A stretch of 64,000 bases of DNA from Xanthostigma xanthostigma (Eukaryota > Arthropoda > Insecta > Raphidioptera > Raphidiidae): assembly GCA_963575645.1 (NCBI GenBank), contig OY754472.1, positions 2,232,001-2,296,000 on the forward strand. Direction: 5' to 3'. A program made the translations under genes and the position numbers. Numbering within the stretch: position 1 is the first letter of the stretch; the number at the start of each line of letters is the position of its first letter. Of the stretch, positions 13,301 through 21,086 are shown one piece after another. A model generated the notes under the pieces. The model was not told the origin of the DNA and ran no database searches. It worked only from the letters and a program-made list of their open reading frames with translations.

Positions 13301-15457
13301 TTCCTTTAACATTGTAGCGTCACAAGCACAAATACATTTCTTGTGACGAATCTTTAACAGTTTCTTTTCCCATATTCTTTTTTTATTTTTTTCTAGTAAT
13401 AGAACCAAACATAGTAAAATAGCTATTTTCTTTTTTTTGACAAGACAGCGTAGATTAGGCATTTTCAAAGAGAAACGTCACTAGCAAAATAGGCAAAAAC
13501 ACTGACGACGGACTGCTTGCAGGATAGTGTGTGAGTGACTTTCTGCCTACGTGGCGGACTGCATGCAGGATAGTGAATGACGGGTTTGGACTGCTTGCAG
13601 TATAGTGTGTGAGCGACTTCCTGCCTGCGCGGTGGACTGCGTGCAGGATAATGAATGAATATTTTAATATTTTTTCCAATTCAGTTAGGAGACTTTTAAT
13701 GATAAAAAAAAATTATTAAACCTTAGCACTTTTCGATTATAGACAATTTTAACTGAATTTTCAACTTTTTAAAGAATAATTTTAATTTTTATTGCTTCTA
13801 ATTTCTTTTTTTAATTATTTACTGCAAAAAATATGTAAAATACGGATATTTACATAAATTTATTTTTTCTAACCTAACTTTGTACAAAAAATTCAAAAAT
13901 TAGTCCATTAAGTAAAATACTGAAATAATTAATATTAAAAAAATTATTTATTTATGCCTTTATGACAATAATTTATTGGTATCATCGACTTATAACCTTT
14001 TGTAAAAATTTTTTATGGAAAAGTTCCTATTTAGAATTCGACTTACTTTTGATTGGGACTGTAACGCATCAACCTCCTTAAATCCGAAAATCATCAATGT
14101 TATATAATATAGACATTGAATAAGTAAAATTGCCTTAATTTATTTAATTGAAGATTTTTAATAAGGCAACATATTTTAGTGCGTGATATTCGGCACTATT
14201 ATTAAACAAAGTCAATCTAGATTTTGGCAAAATCACATTCGAATTATTTCAAGCGTCATGTCCATGGAAAGCCTGAAATGTGTCTTATTTTTTGATACGT
14301 TGTTTAATAAAGCACAAAGTAAAATAGACATAGGTAATATATTTATTAATAAAAGTTTGTTTGCAACTAGCACGAAATTCGAACTCATTTTTTTTATGCC
14401 TTTCGTATTTTTTCAATATCTTTTAACATCAAATTTACCGCAGAGAGGGGGGGTGCGACGGAGAGGTGAAAAACAGATGAGTGCAGGGCTGGAGTTACTC
14501 AAAAAACGTACGCGGGGGGAGGGTACACGAGAGTAGTTTATCATACCCATAGATATATATACCTATTAATAGATAGCGGATGCCTATCCTTGAGCATTGT
14601 GCGGAATGGTTCCAATTAGAAAAAGTCATATGGAAGCCATTTTGTACGTGGAAAACGCCGTAAAAAGCGCGCGGGATTCAAAAAGATTAAATATTCTATA
14701 ATATGATGTTATTGGAAAAACAATAAAACTCGCAATAAACAATGATATTTCGCTCCAAAACCTATTTTTATATTGAAACGTTTCAAAAATTACAAAACTG
14801 AGCATAAATATAATATAAAAGCTTAGAACATTTTACATTGTCAGATTGGCATCAATGCTTGTCAACCTTGATGCCAAATTGACAATATAAAATGTTGTAA
14901 GCTTTTACATTATATTTATGCTTAATTTTGTAATTTTTGAAACGTTTCAGTATAAAAATAGGTTTTGGAGCGAAATATCACTGTTTACTGTGAGTTTTGT
15001 CGTTTTTCTCAATAATCATATTATAAAATAATTAATATTTTTTAATCTCGCGCGCTTTTTACGGCGTTTTCCACGTACAAAATGGCTACTAAAAGGTACA
15101 ACAGGCGCTAGTGTATCCGCAATCTATTAAATATATATATCTATGATCATACCACAGCGATTCGGGAAATTTCGAGATTGATGCTCCCGCGGGCTCGGCT
15201 AGAAGTTAAACAATATATACAGGGTGTGTTAATTCGGACCGACCTTTAGTGTGTGACGTGATGGGAGCGCAAGCGGTTGTGGAACTGAGAACGGCCATCT
15301 CCTTGAACGCCTTACCGTCGACGTGTGTCGTCGGGATGCCGCCGCCCGCCGTCGGACGTTTCACAAACGACAGGAATAGATGGCGTGCCAATTCTTCCGG
15401 CGTCGCCACTTCCAGGAACGTGTCCAGAAATTTCTTGAAGCCCTCATAGTCAATGTC
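1085..15457 (-). CDS. Dgk: diacylglycerol kinase, type I (DGK beta-like), 12 exons, partial at both ends
   Basis: The enzyme phosphorylates diacylglycerol to phosphatidic acid with ATP at membranes, ending DAG signalling. Twelve exons join in phase into 784 codons plus one base. Seen in order (numbered from the first visible residue): recoverin-homology region 1-71; a low-complexity linker 72-183; EF-hand loops 231-242 ([12 protein letters not shown]) and 276-287 ([12 protein letters not shown]); a C1 domain with a perfect H-x12-C-x2-C-x13-C-x2-C-x4-H-x2-C-x7-C pattern at 314-363; a second, atypical C1 at about 380-427; catalytic domain from about 499 with NPKSGG 505-510, the ATP-site GGDGT 556-560 and LGTGND 584-589; accessory domain from about 661 with [12 protein letters not shown]. 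The layout and wording of the EF and C1 regions match DGK beta/gamma rather than alpha. EF-hands imply Ca2+ control. Missing: the N-terminal start, and the C-terminal exon(s) beyond base 1. Introns between the C1 and catalytic exons are short apart from transposon inserts; those at the 5' end are kilobases long. Confidence 0.95.
1828..1983 (-). CDS. Dgk: Dgk exon K: catalytic/accessory junction
   Basis: Acceptor TTTTGTATAG|GACGCAGCC, donor GTT|GTAAGT, 52 codons, phase 0/0. It codes [20 protein letters not shown] then [18 protein letters not shown]. Vertebrate kinases read [32 protein letters not shown], so the order is certain. This exon is too short to stand out as an open frame by itself. 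Confidence 0.93.
2105..2811. mobile_element. TTAA-specific MITE, family A, copy 1 (in Dgk intron J-K)
   Basis: Begins TTAAGGAGGTTGAGCCGTT and ends AACGCATCAACCTCCTTAA, giving imperfect terminal inverted repeats with TTAA at both edges, as in piggyBac-like insertion. About 707 bp, no ORF. Three more copies lie at 12.55-14.08, 27.03-27.73 and 42.13-42.84 kb. It makes up most of the 849-bp intron and ends 21 bases from the donor of exon J. Confidence 0.9.
2833..3107 (-). CDS. Dgk: Dgk exon J: catalytic core
   Basis: Acceptor TTTTATAG|ATCGCGTG, donor GTG|GTAAGT, entering in phase 1 and leaving in phase 0. It codes [20 protein letters not shown] then [20 protein letters not shown] and ends NNYFSVGV. 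The strings LGTGND and LRWGGGYEG are diagnostic of DGK catalytic domains. Confidence 0.96.
3438..3726 (-). CDS. Dgk: Dgk exon I: start of catalytic domain
   Basis: Acceptor TTTGGCAG|GGAAAC, donor ATGG|GTAAAT, phase 0 in and 1 out. After a serine/glutamine-rich linker it codes [23 protein letters not shown] and [20 protein letters not shown] is the glycine-rich ATP-site motif essential in the family. The ATG at 3684 is internal and is not the gene start, because the exon opens 42 bases upstream of it. Confidence 0.96.
4049..4124. repeat. hairpin in Dgk intron H-I
   Basis: Two ~33-base arms (GATTGTGTGAGTCGGAAAAAC and its complement) are separated by about 10 bases. Arms differ at a few outer positions. 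No related copy noticed elsewhere in the window. Confidence 0.85.
4183..4356 (-). CDS. Dgk: Dgk exon H: end of second C1 domain and linker
   Basis: Acceptor TTTTTACAG|TTACAC, donor CAG|GTAATT, 58 codons, phase 0/0. It codes [13 protein letters not shown], which completes the second zinc-binding C1 domain, then [15 protein letters not shown], a conserved DGK string, then a basic and serine-rich linker. Confidence 0.93.
4409..4816. mobile_element. Harbinger-type non-autonomous element, family H (Dgk intron G-H)
   Basis: Starts AGCCCGCTGCCCACGAGG and ends CGTGCGCAGCGGCCT, with TAA directly outside both ends (4406-4408, 4817-4819), the 3-bp TWA target-site duplication of PIF/Harbinger. Related copies lie at 21.09-21.82 and 44.70-45.84 kb. 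It accounts for all but about 85 bp of the intron and ends 33 bases from the donor of exon G. No transposase frame. Confidence 0.8.
4850..5055 (-). CDS. Dgk: Dgk exon G: both C1 domains
   Basis: Acceptor TTCTTTTTAG|TTTGTAAA, donor ACC|GTAAGT, entering in phase 1 and leaving in phase 0. It codes [17 protein letters not shown], the end of C1A, and [15 protein letters not shown] to HCRWCDIT, most of C1B. Zinc ligands Cys/His are all present in C1A; C1B keeps the CxxC-x14-CxxC core. Confidence 0.95.
5243..5400 (-). mobile_element. Penelope-like terminal fragment, family F
   Basis: Reads, on the minus strand, CTGAAGAAGATCC...GGATCGAAACGTC followed by AAAATTGGTCGACAATTTTA-like sequence. The same motif and tail recur at 10.1-10.5 kb (twice, inverted) and 15.6-15.8 kb. 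Non-coding, in Dgk intron F-G. Confidence 0.65.
5744..5981 (-). CDS. Dgk: Dgk exon F: EF-hand 2 and start of C1A
   Basis: Acceptor TTTATTAG|ATTCTTCAA, donor GTTT|GTAAGT, phase 0 in, 1 out. It codes [11 protein letters not shown] loop [24 protein letters not shown], then [17 protein letters not shown] and GLGKKGLSC. The wording closely follows DGK beta. Confidence 0.96.
6483..6607 (-). CDS. Dgk: Dgk exon E: EF-hand 1
   Basis: Acceptor GTCCCCCAG|TCATGTTT, donor CCG|GTAAGAT, entering in phase 1. It codes [19 protein letters not shown] then [18 protein letters not shown]. All acidic Ca2+ ligands of the EF loop (D, D, N, E) are present, so it should bind calcium. Confidence 0.95.
6767..7201. mobile_element. 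nested TA-flanked MITE with telomere-like sparse interior
   Basis: TIRs CACCCATCCCCCGATTTACA and TGTAAATCGGGGGATAGGTG, flanked by TA on both sides. GATTTACACG/TTTTACACG is repeated several times near both ends (subterminal repeats, likely transposase-binding sites). Inserted into the family D element. No coding frame of note. Confidence 0.8.
7211..7478. mobile_element. family E element, divergent copy, nested
   Basis: Contains inverted AAAGTACGTACTTTCG blocks, GGGACGAAAG/CTTTCGTCCC and the TTCTTCATA end typical of family E. It sits directly against the preceding MITE, so three families are stacked within 1.2 kb. Confidence 0.6.
7898..8419. other. intronic sequence, nothing recognised
   Basis: Part of the large Dgk intron D-E. 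AT-rich, no exon-like block with splice borders was found. Confidence 0.4.
8420..8756 (+). mobile_element. short non-coding retroposon/Helitron-like repeat, family S
   Basis: Ends AACTCTTCAGCTTTATATAT then TAGTATAG. Internal landmarks are CTCCGCTCCTATTGG and AGCCTTCCTCGATAAATGG. Copies: 36.94-37.29 kb (inverted), 48.1-48.25 kb (split by a solo LTR), 50.0-50.31 kb. No ORF; class not certain. Confidence 0.7.
8985..9602 (+). mobile_element. Tigger/pogo-type relic with transposase C-terminus
   Basis: TIRs CAGTGTAAACTCTTTATAAC and GTTATAAAGAGTTTACACTG, TA on both sides (8983-8984, 9603-9604). The frame through about 9142-9371 reads [20 protein letters not shown] then [17 protein letters not shown], resembling the C-terminal tail of Tigger-like DDE transposases. 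The longer open frame over the same stretch ([10 protein letters not shown]...) is only a shadow. The right end is present twice in tandem (about 9390-9484 and 9490-9602). Confidence 0.8.
9740..9862 (-). CDS. Dgk: Dgk exon D: recoverin-like region
   Basis: Acceptor TTTGTAACAG|AAATGAG, donor GAAT|GTAAGT, phase 1 in and out. It codes [32 protein letters not shown] and RPEDKLE; DGK beta has [20 protein letters not shown]. An alternative acceptor 48 bases upstream (TTCTAACAG|GCATTT) would put a stop in frame with the preceding exon, so the nearer one was chosen. Confidence 0.93.
10095..10534. mobile_element. Penelope-like inverted-repeat insertion, family F
   Basis: Two inverted arms of about 170 bp (outer GGTCGATAATTTTA, inner AAGCGAATTAGAAATTAAAT) flank a short spacer. 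A 13-bp duplication AAATCTGAGAATA borders it (10082-10094, 10535-10547). A long, odd-length TSD and inverted terminal copies suggest retrotransposition as in Penelope-like elements rather than a DNA transposon. Each arm carries CTGAAGAAG...GAAACGTT. No reverse transcriptase remains. Confidence 0.65.
10729..10893 (-). CDS. Dgk: Dgk exon C: serine-rich linker
   Basis: Acceptor TGTTTACAG|GGAGTG, donor GAAG|GTATAC, phase 1/1. It codes [16 protein letters not shown], then [16 protein letters not shown] and [12 protein letters not shown]. The linker is poorly conserved in the family, so the call rests on matching phases on both sides and good splice sites. It could be an alternatively used exon. 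Confidence 0.85.
10984..11210. mobile_element. TA-flanked MITE, family C, right-truncated
   Basis: Has the GTACGCGCCACGGATCTAAA end and interior TCGGTGATTGGCCGTGATC and GTACAGTCGAGTACGC of family C, but stops at TTTTTCAACAG without the other TIR. Full copies at 33.33 and 38.04 kb. Lies in Dgk intron B-C. Confidence 0.8.
11299..11469 (-). CDS. Dgk: Dgk exon B: linker with amphipathic stretch
   Basis: Acceptor TGTCATCAG|GTTCGAC, donor ACGG|GTAAGT, phase 1/1. It codes [18 protein letters not shown] and [19 protein letters not shown], then SDTSTRTRT. An ATG at 11479 lies upstream of the acceptor, so an alternative start here is possible. Linker sequence is not conserved enough to confirm by family alone. 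Confidence 0.85.
11559..12043. mobile_element. long-TIR element, TA-flanked
   Basis: Arms of about 130 bp read TACAGAGTGTATCAAATCAA and its complement at the right end, continuing through GTAAGACAGAGACGGTATA and AACTATATTAGCGATC-like blocks. TA lies outside both ends. The central ~220 bp has no clear ORF. Mariner/IS630-like by TSD; single copy here. Confidence 0.85.
12821..13656 (-). mobile_element. PIF/Harbinger element nested in the TTAA MITE
   Basis: Left end AGCCCGCCATTCACTATCCT preceded by TTA. The complementary right end (AGGATAGTGAATGACGGG) lies at about 13569-13586, followed by a second, tandem copy of the right-end ~75 bp. Between them lies a transposase remnant. The original TTA on the right has been lost or altered. 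Confidence 0.8.
13060..13468 (-). pseudogene. Harbinger transposase-derived (HARBI1-like) N-terminal remnant
   Basis: The minus strand codes [19 protein letters not shown] then [20 protein letters not shown] and [18 protein letters not shown], the DDE nuclease N-terminal region. After about 130 residues it runs into the element's terminal repeats, so the catalytic part is missing. A second, different remnant of this family is at 55.5 kb. Confidence 0.88.
14548..15145. mobile_element. hAT-like foldback element, family B, copy 1
   Basis: Ends CATAGATATATATA and TATATATATCTATG; 8-bp TSD ATCATACC on both sides (14540-14547, 15146-15153). The whole element folds into a hairpin: arms of about 230 bp (GCGAAATATCACTGTTTACT, AAACGTTTCA, ACATTTTACATTGTC) around a short centre. 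No ORF. Lies just downstream of Dgk exon A. Confidence 0.92.
15244..15457 (-). CDS. Dgk: Dgk exon A: recoverin-homology domain
   Basis: Acceptor CTCTTATTGCAG|GACATTGAC, donor AAAG|GTCGGT (a weak donor), phase 0 in, 1 out. It codes [18 protein letters not shown] then [14 protein letters not shown], matching the DGK beta segment IDFEGFKLFMKTFLE...AHLFMSF. The exon is internal: about 40-50 N-terminal residues usual in the family must come from an upstream exon. Confidence 0.94.
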
Positions 15458-15589
15458 CTGCAATAAGAGACACCCTTAAAATTGAAGTGTCTGTTCATAA
15501 TATATTACATCTAATTTACAGTAGAACCTTGATAAGTTAAAGTTCAAAAATTTAAGTTATCGATTTTTTTACTTATCGAGAGTTGAAGT

Positions 15590-15792
15590 TATTTTTTCAA
15601 TATTTTGATACTATACTTAATAATTTTGAAAGAATTTTATAAAAAGCGAATTAGAAATTAAATGTTAATTAATTTTTATATTTTTTAGATCAGTTCTGAA
15701 GAAGATCCAAATCCGGATCGAAACGTTAATGTATTAATTATATTTTTTGTTAATATATTGTCTGAAAAATTGGTCGATAATTTTATTTATTG
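15590..15792 (+). mobile_element. Penelope-like terminal fragment, family F
   Basis: Matches the right arm of the 10.1-10.5 kb insertion: AAGCGAATTAGAAATTAAAT, CTGAAGAAGATCCAAATCC, then AAAATTGGTCGATAATTTTA. Single arm only. Confidence 0.7.
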
Positions 15793-15875
15793 ATGAAGTT
15801 AGAGAGGTTTTGGAAGTAAAATTTTTTACTTAATGTTAGTGTATCCAATTTTCGCTTCATTTTATCACTCGTTAA

Positions 15876-16330
15876 TTAATATATCATAGAAAAAACATTT
15901 TTTAACGAAACTTTCATGAAAAAATAAATAGAATAGTAAGCCGTTATGAAAAGTATGCCATAATTATATAAAAAAACACCGTAATAGCATATACCGTTAT
16001 TATATATAAAAACAACGTTATAGCATACATCTCTTCTGCGCATGCGCCGATTTTCCACAAAAACAATAGGGCTCTTCATATTTGCATACCAAACATCCTC
16101 CCAAAATTTGGTTACAATCCGCTCATCCGTTTCACCTGTATCGTGCTCACAAACAGACGCATTGTTTTCCAAAAATATGTTTTTTTGGATTCAGGGGATG
16201 TCAAAACGAAAGATATTGTAAAATTTTGAAAAGTGATTTTTGACCTAAACTAGTACCTTTCCCCACTTGCAGGTTGGAATGGTAAAAGTTTCATTTCAGC
16301 AGCGCGAAAGCCGCAAAGGTTACACGTGCC
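15876..16330 (-). mobile_element. dispersed non-coding repeat, family J
   Basis: On the minus strand: CGGATGAGCGGATTG, GGGAGGATGTTTGGTATGC, AGCCCTATTGTTTTTG, GGCGCATGCGC. Further copies at 34.86-35.46, 46.33-46.64 and 47.22-47.76 kb. No TIRs seen; class unknown (Helitron- or SINE-like). Confidence 0.65.
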
Positions 16331-16573
16331 GATTTTTTTGATATCAATTTTTACTCGATTATGTAATTTACGTCACATTTGCAAAGTATGTATTTCGATA
16401 TAATTAAATTTGTAAAATCAATCAGCGTCGAATATTTACGCACGAACATTCCTCATTGTTCGTTTGCAGTGGGCGTCGAGAGGTATTCCATGACGCGTAT
16501 GGATATTAAACGCTAACTCAGTGAGACAAAAAAAATACAACCAGTTCTGTTTGAGCAGATACGTTTATTATAC

Positions 16574-17240
16574 TTATGACCATATTCACCGAACGTAAGT
16601 AATTATTTATTCGGTTCATCTATTCTATAGATAACTATACCTCCGAATAAATAGCAATAATTCAATTCACCAACCGCATAATCATGTTTACCCCAGGTAT
16701 AAATCTATTCTCTCTCACTTCGTGGGTATAAATAACAATGGCCGCCATATAGATCATAATACCTAACCTATAAACGTGGAGTATTATATCTACAGTTGCT
16801 CTTGTGTGAATTTATTTATGTGTTGTTTATTAACCTTTTGAGAAGTGTATAGTTGTAAAACGTTAAAGTTAATGGACGTTTTGTATATAGTTATTATTTT
16901 TAATAAATAAATAACAATGGCCGCCATATAGATCATACAATACCTAACCTATAAACGTGGAGTATTATATCTACAGTTTGCTCGTGTGTGAATTTATTTA
17001 TGTGTTGTTTGTTAACCTTTTGTGAAGTGTGTAGTTGTAAAACGTTAAAGTTAGTGGAAGTTTTGTGTGCAATTGGGTTAAAACATTATTATTTTGTGAA
17101 ACTTTTTTTTGACGTTTACACTAACGCCATCGGTCGGATTTTTGTGTGAATGTCAAAATATTCAACAAAAAGAGCAAGGAGTATAATGCAATGTATATTT
17201 ATTCTGTAACTACCTGATATTTTGCTTGGTGAATTGAAAG
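16574..17240. mobile_element. dispersed repeat, family K, with internal tandem duplication
   Basis: ATGGCCGCCATATAGATCAT and CCTAACCTATAAACGTGGAG occur twice, 179 bases apart. Matching inverted copies: 22.32-22.60 and 29.47-29.82 kb, ending at CATATTCAC. Contains CTAACGCCATCGGTCGGA. No ORF with family resemblance. Confidence 0.65.
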
Positions 17241-17248
17241 TAAATTTT

Positions 17249-17665
17249 ATTGATAGAGTATTTGGAAACCCGTGGCATAAGGATCGAAAATGAAGCAATA
17301 CTGAAATTTTTTTTTTTAAACTTGCATTTAATACTGACGTTTCGATATTTCATTTGTTTTAATTTTGTGACAATAATGTTACATTTAAAAGAAACTAATA
17401 ATTTTAAAATATCAACATTAACCAGTATCCACTATAAAAAAAAAAATAACAATAACAATTAACAAGTTGAGTGACACCATGTTCTCAATCCATCAACAAC
17501 AATATACTGATAACACAGCATTTGAAAACTCTGAAGATGATACAAAACGTATCGAAACGTCAGTATTAAATGCAAGTTTAAAAAAAAATTTCGGTAGGTA
17601 TTGCTTCATTTTCGATCCTTATGCCACGGAATTCTTTCCAAATACTCTATCATTAACTTTAATGG
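17249..17665. repeat. foldback with ~60-bp arms
   Basis: GATAGAGTATTTGGAAACCC through CGAAAATGAAGCAATACTGA returns inverted near 17590-17665. The loop between contains a short open frame (17467-17688) rich in Q, N, D and T that has no recognised homology and partly consists of the arm, so it was not called as a gene. Confidence 0.75.
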
Positions 17666-17699
17666 ATCACAGTCACTCTATTTATTGAATAGAGTCAAA

Positions 17700-18290
17700 T
17701 TCAAGTAAATTTTATTCTAACAAATGTATTTAGATTAGCAACTTCTATCTTTAATAATGTTCGGCGAATATGGGCATTACAGGAATAGCATTATCACGAC
17801 TCATTGCATACATTGAGTGCATTTTAATGACCAAAGAGTCAATGAACTTATTACAGCCCCAAAACGGGAGACCTGGCAACACTGGGCTCTACTGTCTAAG
17901 CGAGGATTGGCTATACATGAACATTGTGATGAATGGATGATGCAAGAGGAGCGGGGGGGAATTAGTGGCAGGGGATAAACGACAGGACGAAATGAATAAG
18001 AGGAGAAACGTGTTCAAGAGAACGAATATTTATTTAAAACGATATAAAATTATCGCATGAATTCAAAAGCCTCTTGAAAATAATTCAAATACACCTAACG
18101 GAACGAAAAAGTGTACCGGAAAATATGTATAGCTATATAGTTTCATTAAAATAACAAAACTTTCGCAGCTTTATTATCTTTAGCTTTTGTTTCGGTTTCA
18201 TTTCAATAATTACTATTTGCCTGTTCATTTCACTGATTTTAAATCGAAGTCTGTAACCAGGAGACCAGCTCGAGCGTAGCGGTGGACCCA
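17700..18290. other. no gene seen
   Basis: AT-rich spacer without recognised repeats or exons. Confidence 0.4.
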
Positions 18291-18307
18291 TATATTTAAT
18301 ACCTTTT

Positions 18308-18440
18308 ATATTGCTAGCAAAGATCGTGAGAAAGACTTAAACACTACGGTGCAGACATTTATACGTCTGTCTCACTTATTATACTCTGAGCTTCGTGCGC
18401 ATGTCCGTGAATGGATGCGCGTCAGTTTGCACATAGAACC
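18308..18440 (-). mobile_element. MITE family P, partial
   Basis: TATTGCTAGCAAAGATCGTG and GTGCAGACATTTATACG match, inverted, the right half of copies at 21.34-21.65 and 33.64-33.95 kb; truncated after GTCAGTTTGCACAT. Confidence 0.75.
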
Positions 18441-18955
18441 TTTTTTTTCTCGGGTTATATATCTTGTCCATCAGCTACTGATTTTCTTAAAGCCCACTCC
18501 CTGTCTCTGTTGATTTTTCGAATAATGAAATTTCGAAAATTTTTTCATTTTTCCTTCCTTTAGAGGCTAAACGCCAACTAAAATTCAAAATTTCAAGTTT
18601 GTGTGACTGCTAGAAGTACCTTAGAATTTTTATGATCGGTGAGTGTGTCAGTGAATTAAAGAGCTTTGACTAGCGATAAATCGTCAACTAGATTGGCAAT
18701 ATAGCCAGTTACAATATGTCCTTTGATCACTAAAAATTCAAACTTCTTGCATTATCCACAACGAAATTACACGGGGGTCAAAAGTGTCGAGAGTCGTTTC
18801 AAGAAAAGGATGGTACAGCAATGCTCAACTACGACCTTTTTTACGTTCCGAAGGTGACGGATTAAAGGGGTTCTACTGTAGTTAAGTTAGCCAGTTAAAT
18901 AAATGGCTAGTCCGTAGTCAAACGCCGACATTCAACTGTACGCCTAAAGGAAACT

Positions 18956-19613
18956 ATGGCACGTCGTTTTACTATTTAATAGTAAAATATTTTTCCAAAA
19001 ATTATAAACATATTTAACAATTTTAATTTCAGAAAAAAAATTTTAAGTGATTTTTTTTATGTGGTGACATAATAAAAATACAATATTATTATGTCATGAC
19101 ATAAAATTAAATGCTTATACATAGGAAGAGATAGGAAAAACGACGAGTTATAATTATGTCATGACAAAAATAATGTATTTTTATTGTGTCATGACATAAT
19201 AATAATGTATTTTTATTATTATGGCACGCCGTTTTACTATTTCATAGTAAAATATTTTTCCAAAAATTATAAAAATATTTAACAATTTTAATTTCAGAAA
19301 AAAAATTTTGAGTGAATTTTTTTAGTGGTGACATAATAAAAATACATTATTATTATGTCATGACATAATAAAAAATGACATAATAATAATGTATTTTTAT
19401 TATGTCATGACATAATAAAAATACATTATTATTATGTCATGACATAATAAAAATACATTATTTTTATGTCATGACATAATAATATTGTATTTTTATTATG
19501 TCACCACATAAAAAAAATTCACTCAAAATTTTTTTTCTGAAATTAAAATTGTTAAATATTTTTATAATTTTTGGAAAAATATTTTACTATTAAATAGTAA
19601 AACGGCGTGCCAT
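18956..19613. mobile_element. palindrome-array foldback element with 8-bp TSD
   Basis: Ends ATGGCACGTCGTTTTACTAT and ATAGTAAAACGGCGTGCCAT; 8-bp TSD AGGAAACT at 18948-18955 and 19614-19621, hAT-like. The core is an array of the palindrome TTATGTCATGACATAA with ATAAAAATACATTATT spacers. The left arm occurs twice (from 18956 and from about 19221), so the element carries a partial second copy of itself. No ORF. Confidence 0.88.
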
Positions 19614-19621
19614 AGGAAACT

Positions 19622-21085
19622 TAGCCAAATCGCTGAGCGTAAAGTTTTACAAAAATGTTGGGCAACGTTTTGGTCTTTTTGTGAAAAGAAATTATTAGTT
19701 TGTGAAAAAAAATGTAAATATAATTTGCTCACCGAAAAGTAATTAATTTAAGAAACTTGAAGACAATTCGGTATACTTAATTACGTTAGACGCGATAAAA
19801 TAAAAAGATTCCAGATGAGAGAATATCACGGAGCTATGTGAAAAATTAACTTGGACTGCAGCTCAAGGATATTTTATAATTACGCAATAAATTAACAGTT
19901 GAAGTCAAAGCAGTCTACCAACATACAGAGCCTAAAAGTTCATTTCAGATAAATTTACTGGAATGTAAAATATTTAAAAGAAATAATAAATCGTTTACAC
20001 TGTTTAACAGACAAAAAAACCGAAGTTAATAGTCTAAGATACGGCATTAAAAATATATACCCTCATCTGTTATTTGAAGATGACAAAAAAGATTATATGT
20101 TAGTTAATATACAGTATGTAAACACGTAAGGTGCACATAGGGAAATTAACATTGGGAAAAAATGACTGGATCAGAGTGAGCCTTGAAATCTAGTTTTTCA
20201 ATTTGACAGATAATATTCTTTTGCAAAATGAATGTGTATACTACCGAAGAAAATATTCAAATGATTACAACATAATCGGACTTTTTTTATTAATGGGACA
20301 TTAAATTCTCAAAAATACTTAATATGGTGCGAGATCAAATATCTCCGCCTATTCGTGTTGAACCTAAAGACATTGGGTCACTGATTTACCAACGCGCATA
20401 CGTCATACCTGTCAGACAATTTTTGAATGAAATGTTTCCAAACAGATGGAGTTGTTTTTTTGTTTTATATTTGTACAAAAAAATTAAAATAATGATTTAT
20501 AAGAGCTTTTTATTATTAAAAAAGCCAAGTAAAGTAAAAATAAATCAAAATAAAATAAAAAACTCAGGTTTGAGGAAATACTATAAGTAAATTCCTCACT
20601 AGCTCTCCACCTATCAATTTACGACAAAACGAAAGTCCTGCCTTAATATTCAACCGACTTTTTTACGGAAACGGTATCTGTTTGAATTCAAGATCGTATA
20701 TCTACTGCGTACTGACCGGTGTTTTTTATATAAAGAAGCACTCAAATTATCAAAAAAATGTTAAATTAATGTATAAACAGTCAACCCCAAAGTTAAAAGC
20801 CAATAAAAACTTGCAATAAAAAAGTATACACTCCCTTTAGGTACATGAAATAGGTAGCAAAGTAAAGGCAATAAATTATTGTCTATATTTTTATCCCTAA
20901 ATACCGTAACACACGAGTGCTATTTCAGACGTCAGTTGTGAGATTTTTTTAAAAGATGAAGGAAATAATGTATGAACTTTTGGAATCATTTCTATACACA
21001 TATATATATGTCAGAACGCGATAAACTCAAGAACTACCAATGCTAAAATTAACAGCGTTGTTAAATATCTGCCCAATTTTAAATT
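19622..21085. other. no gene seen
   Basis: About 1.5 kb of AT-rich DNA. The open frame at 20324-20590 starts with a plausible mix of residues but turns into lysine/asparagine-rich low-complexity coding and matches no family I know; not called. Confidence 0.4.
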
Positions 21086-21086
21086 A

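Larger units (their letters stand above)
12552..14081. mobile_element. TTAA MITE, family A, copy 2, split by a Harbinger element
   Basis: TTAAGGAGGTTGAGCCGTT to CAACCTCCTTAA. It aligns with copy 1 throughout except for an 0.84-kb insertion after GATGTCTTA. The two halves together give the same ~700 bp length. Confidence 0.9.

Noticed and set aside
14183..14536. 117-codon plus-strand frame
   Set aside because: No motif, no splice logic, ends in G-rich low-complexity sequence beside a MITE.
20324..20590. 88-codon plus frame as a gene
   Set aside because: Turns into Lys/Asn-rich translation of AT-rich DNA; no homology recognised.
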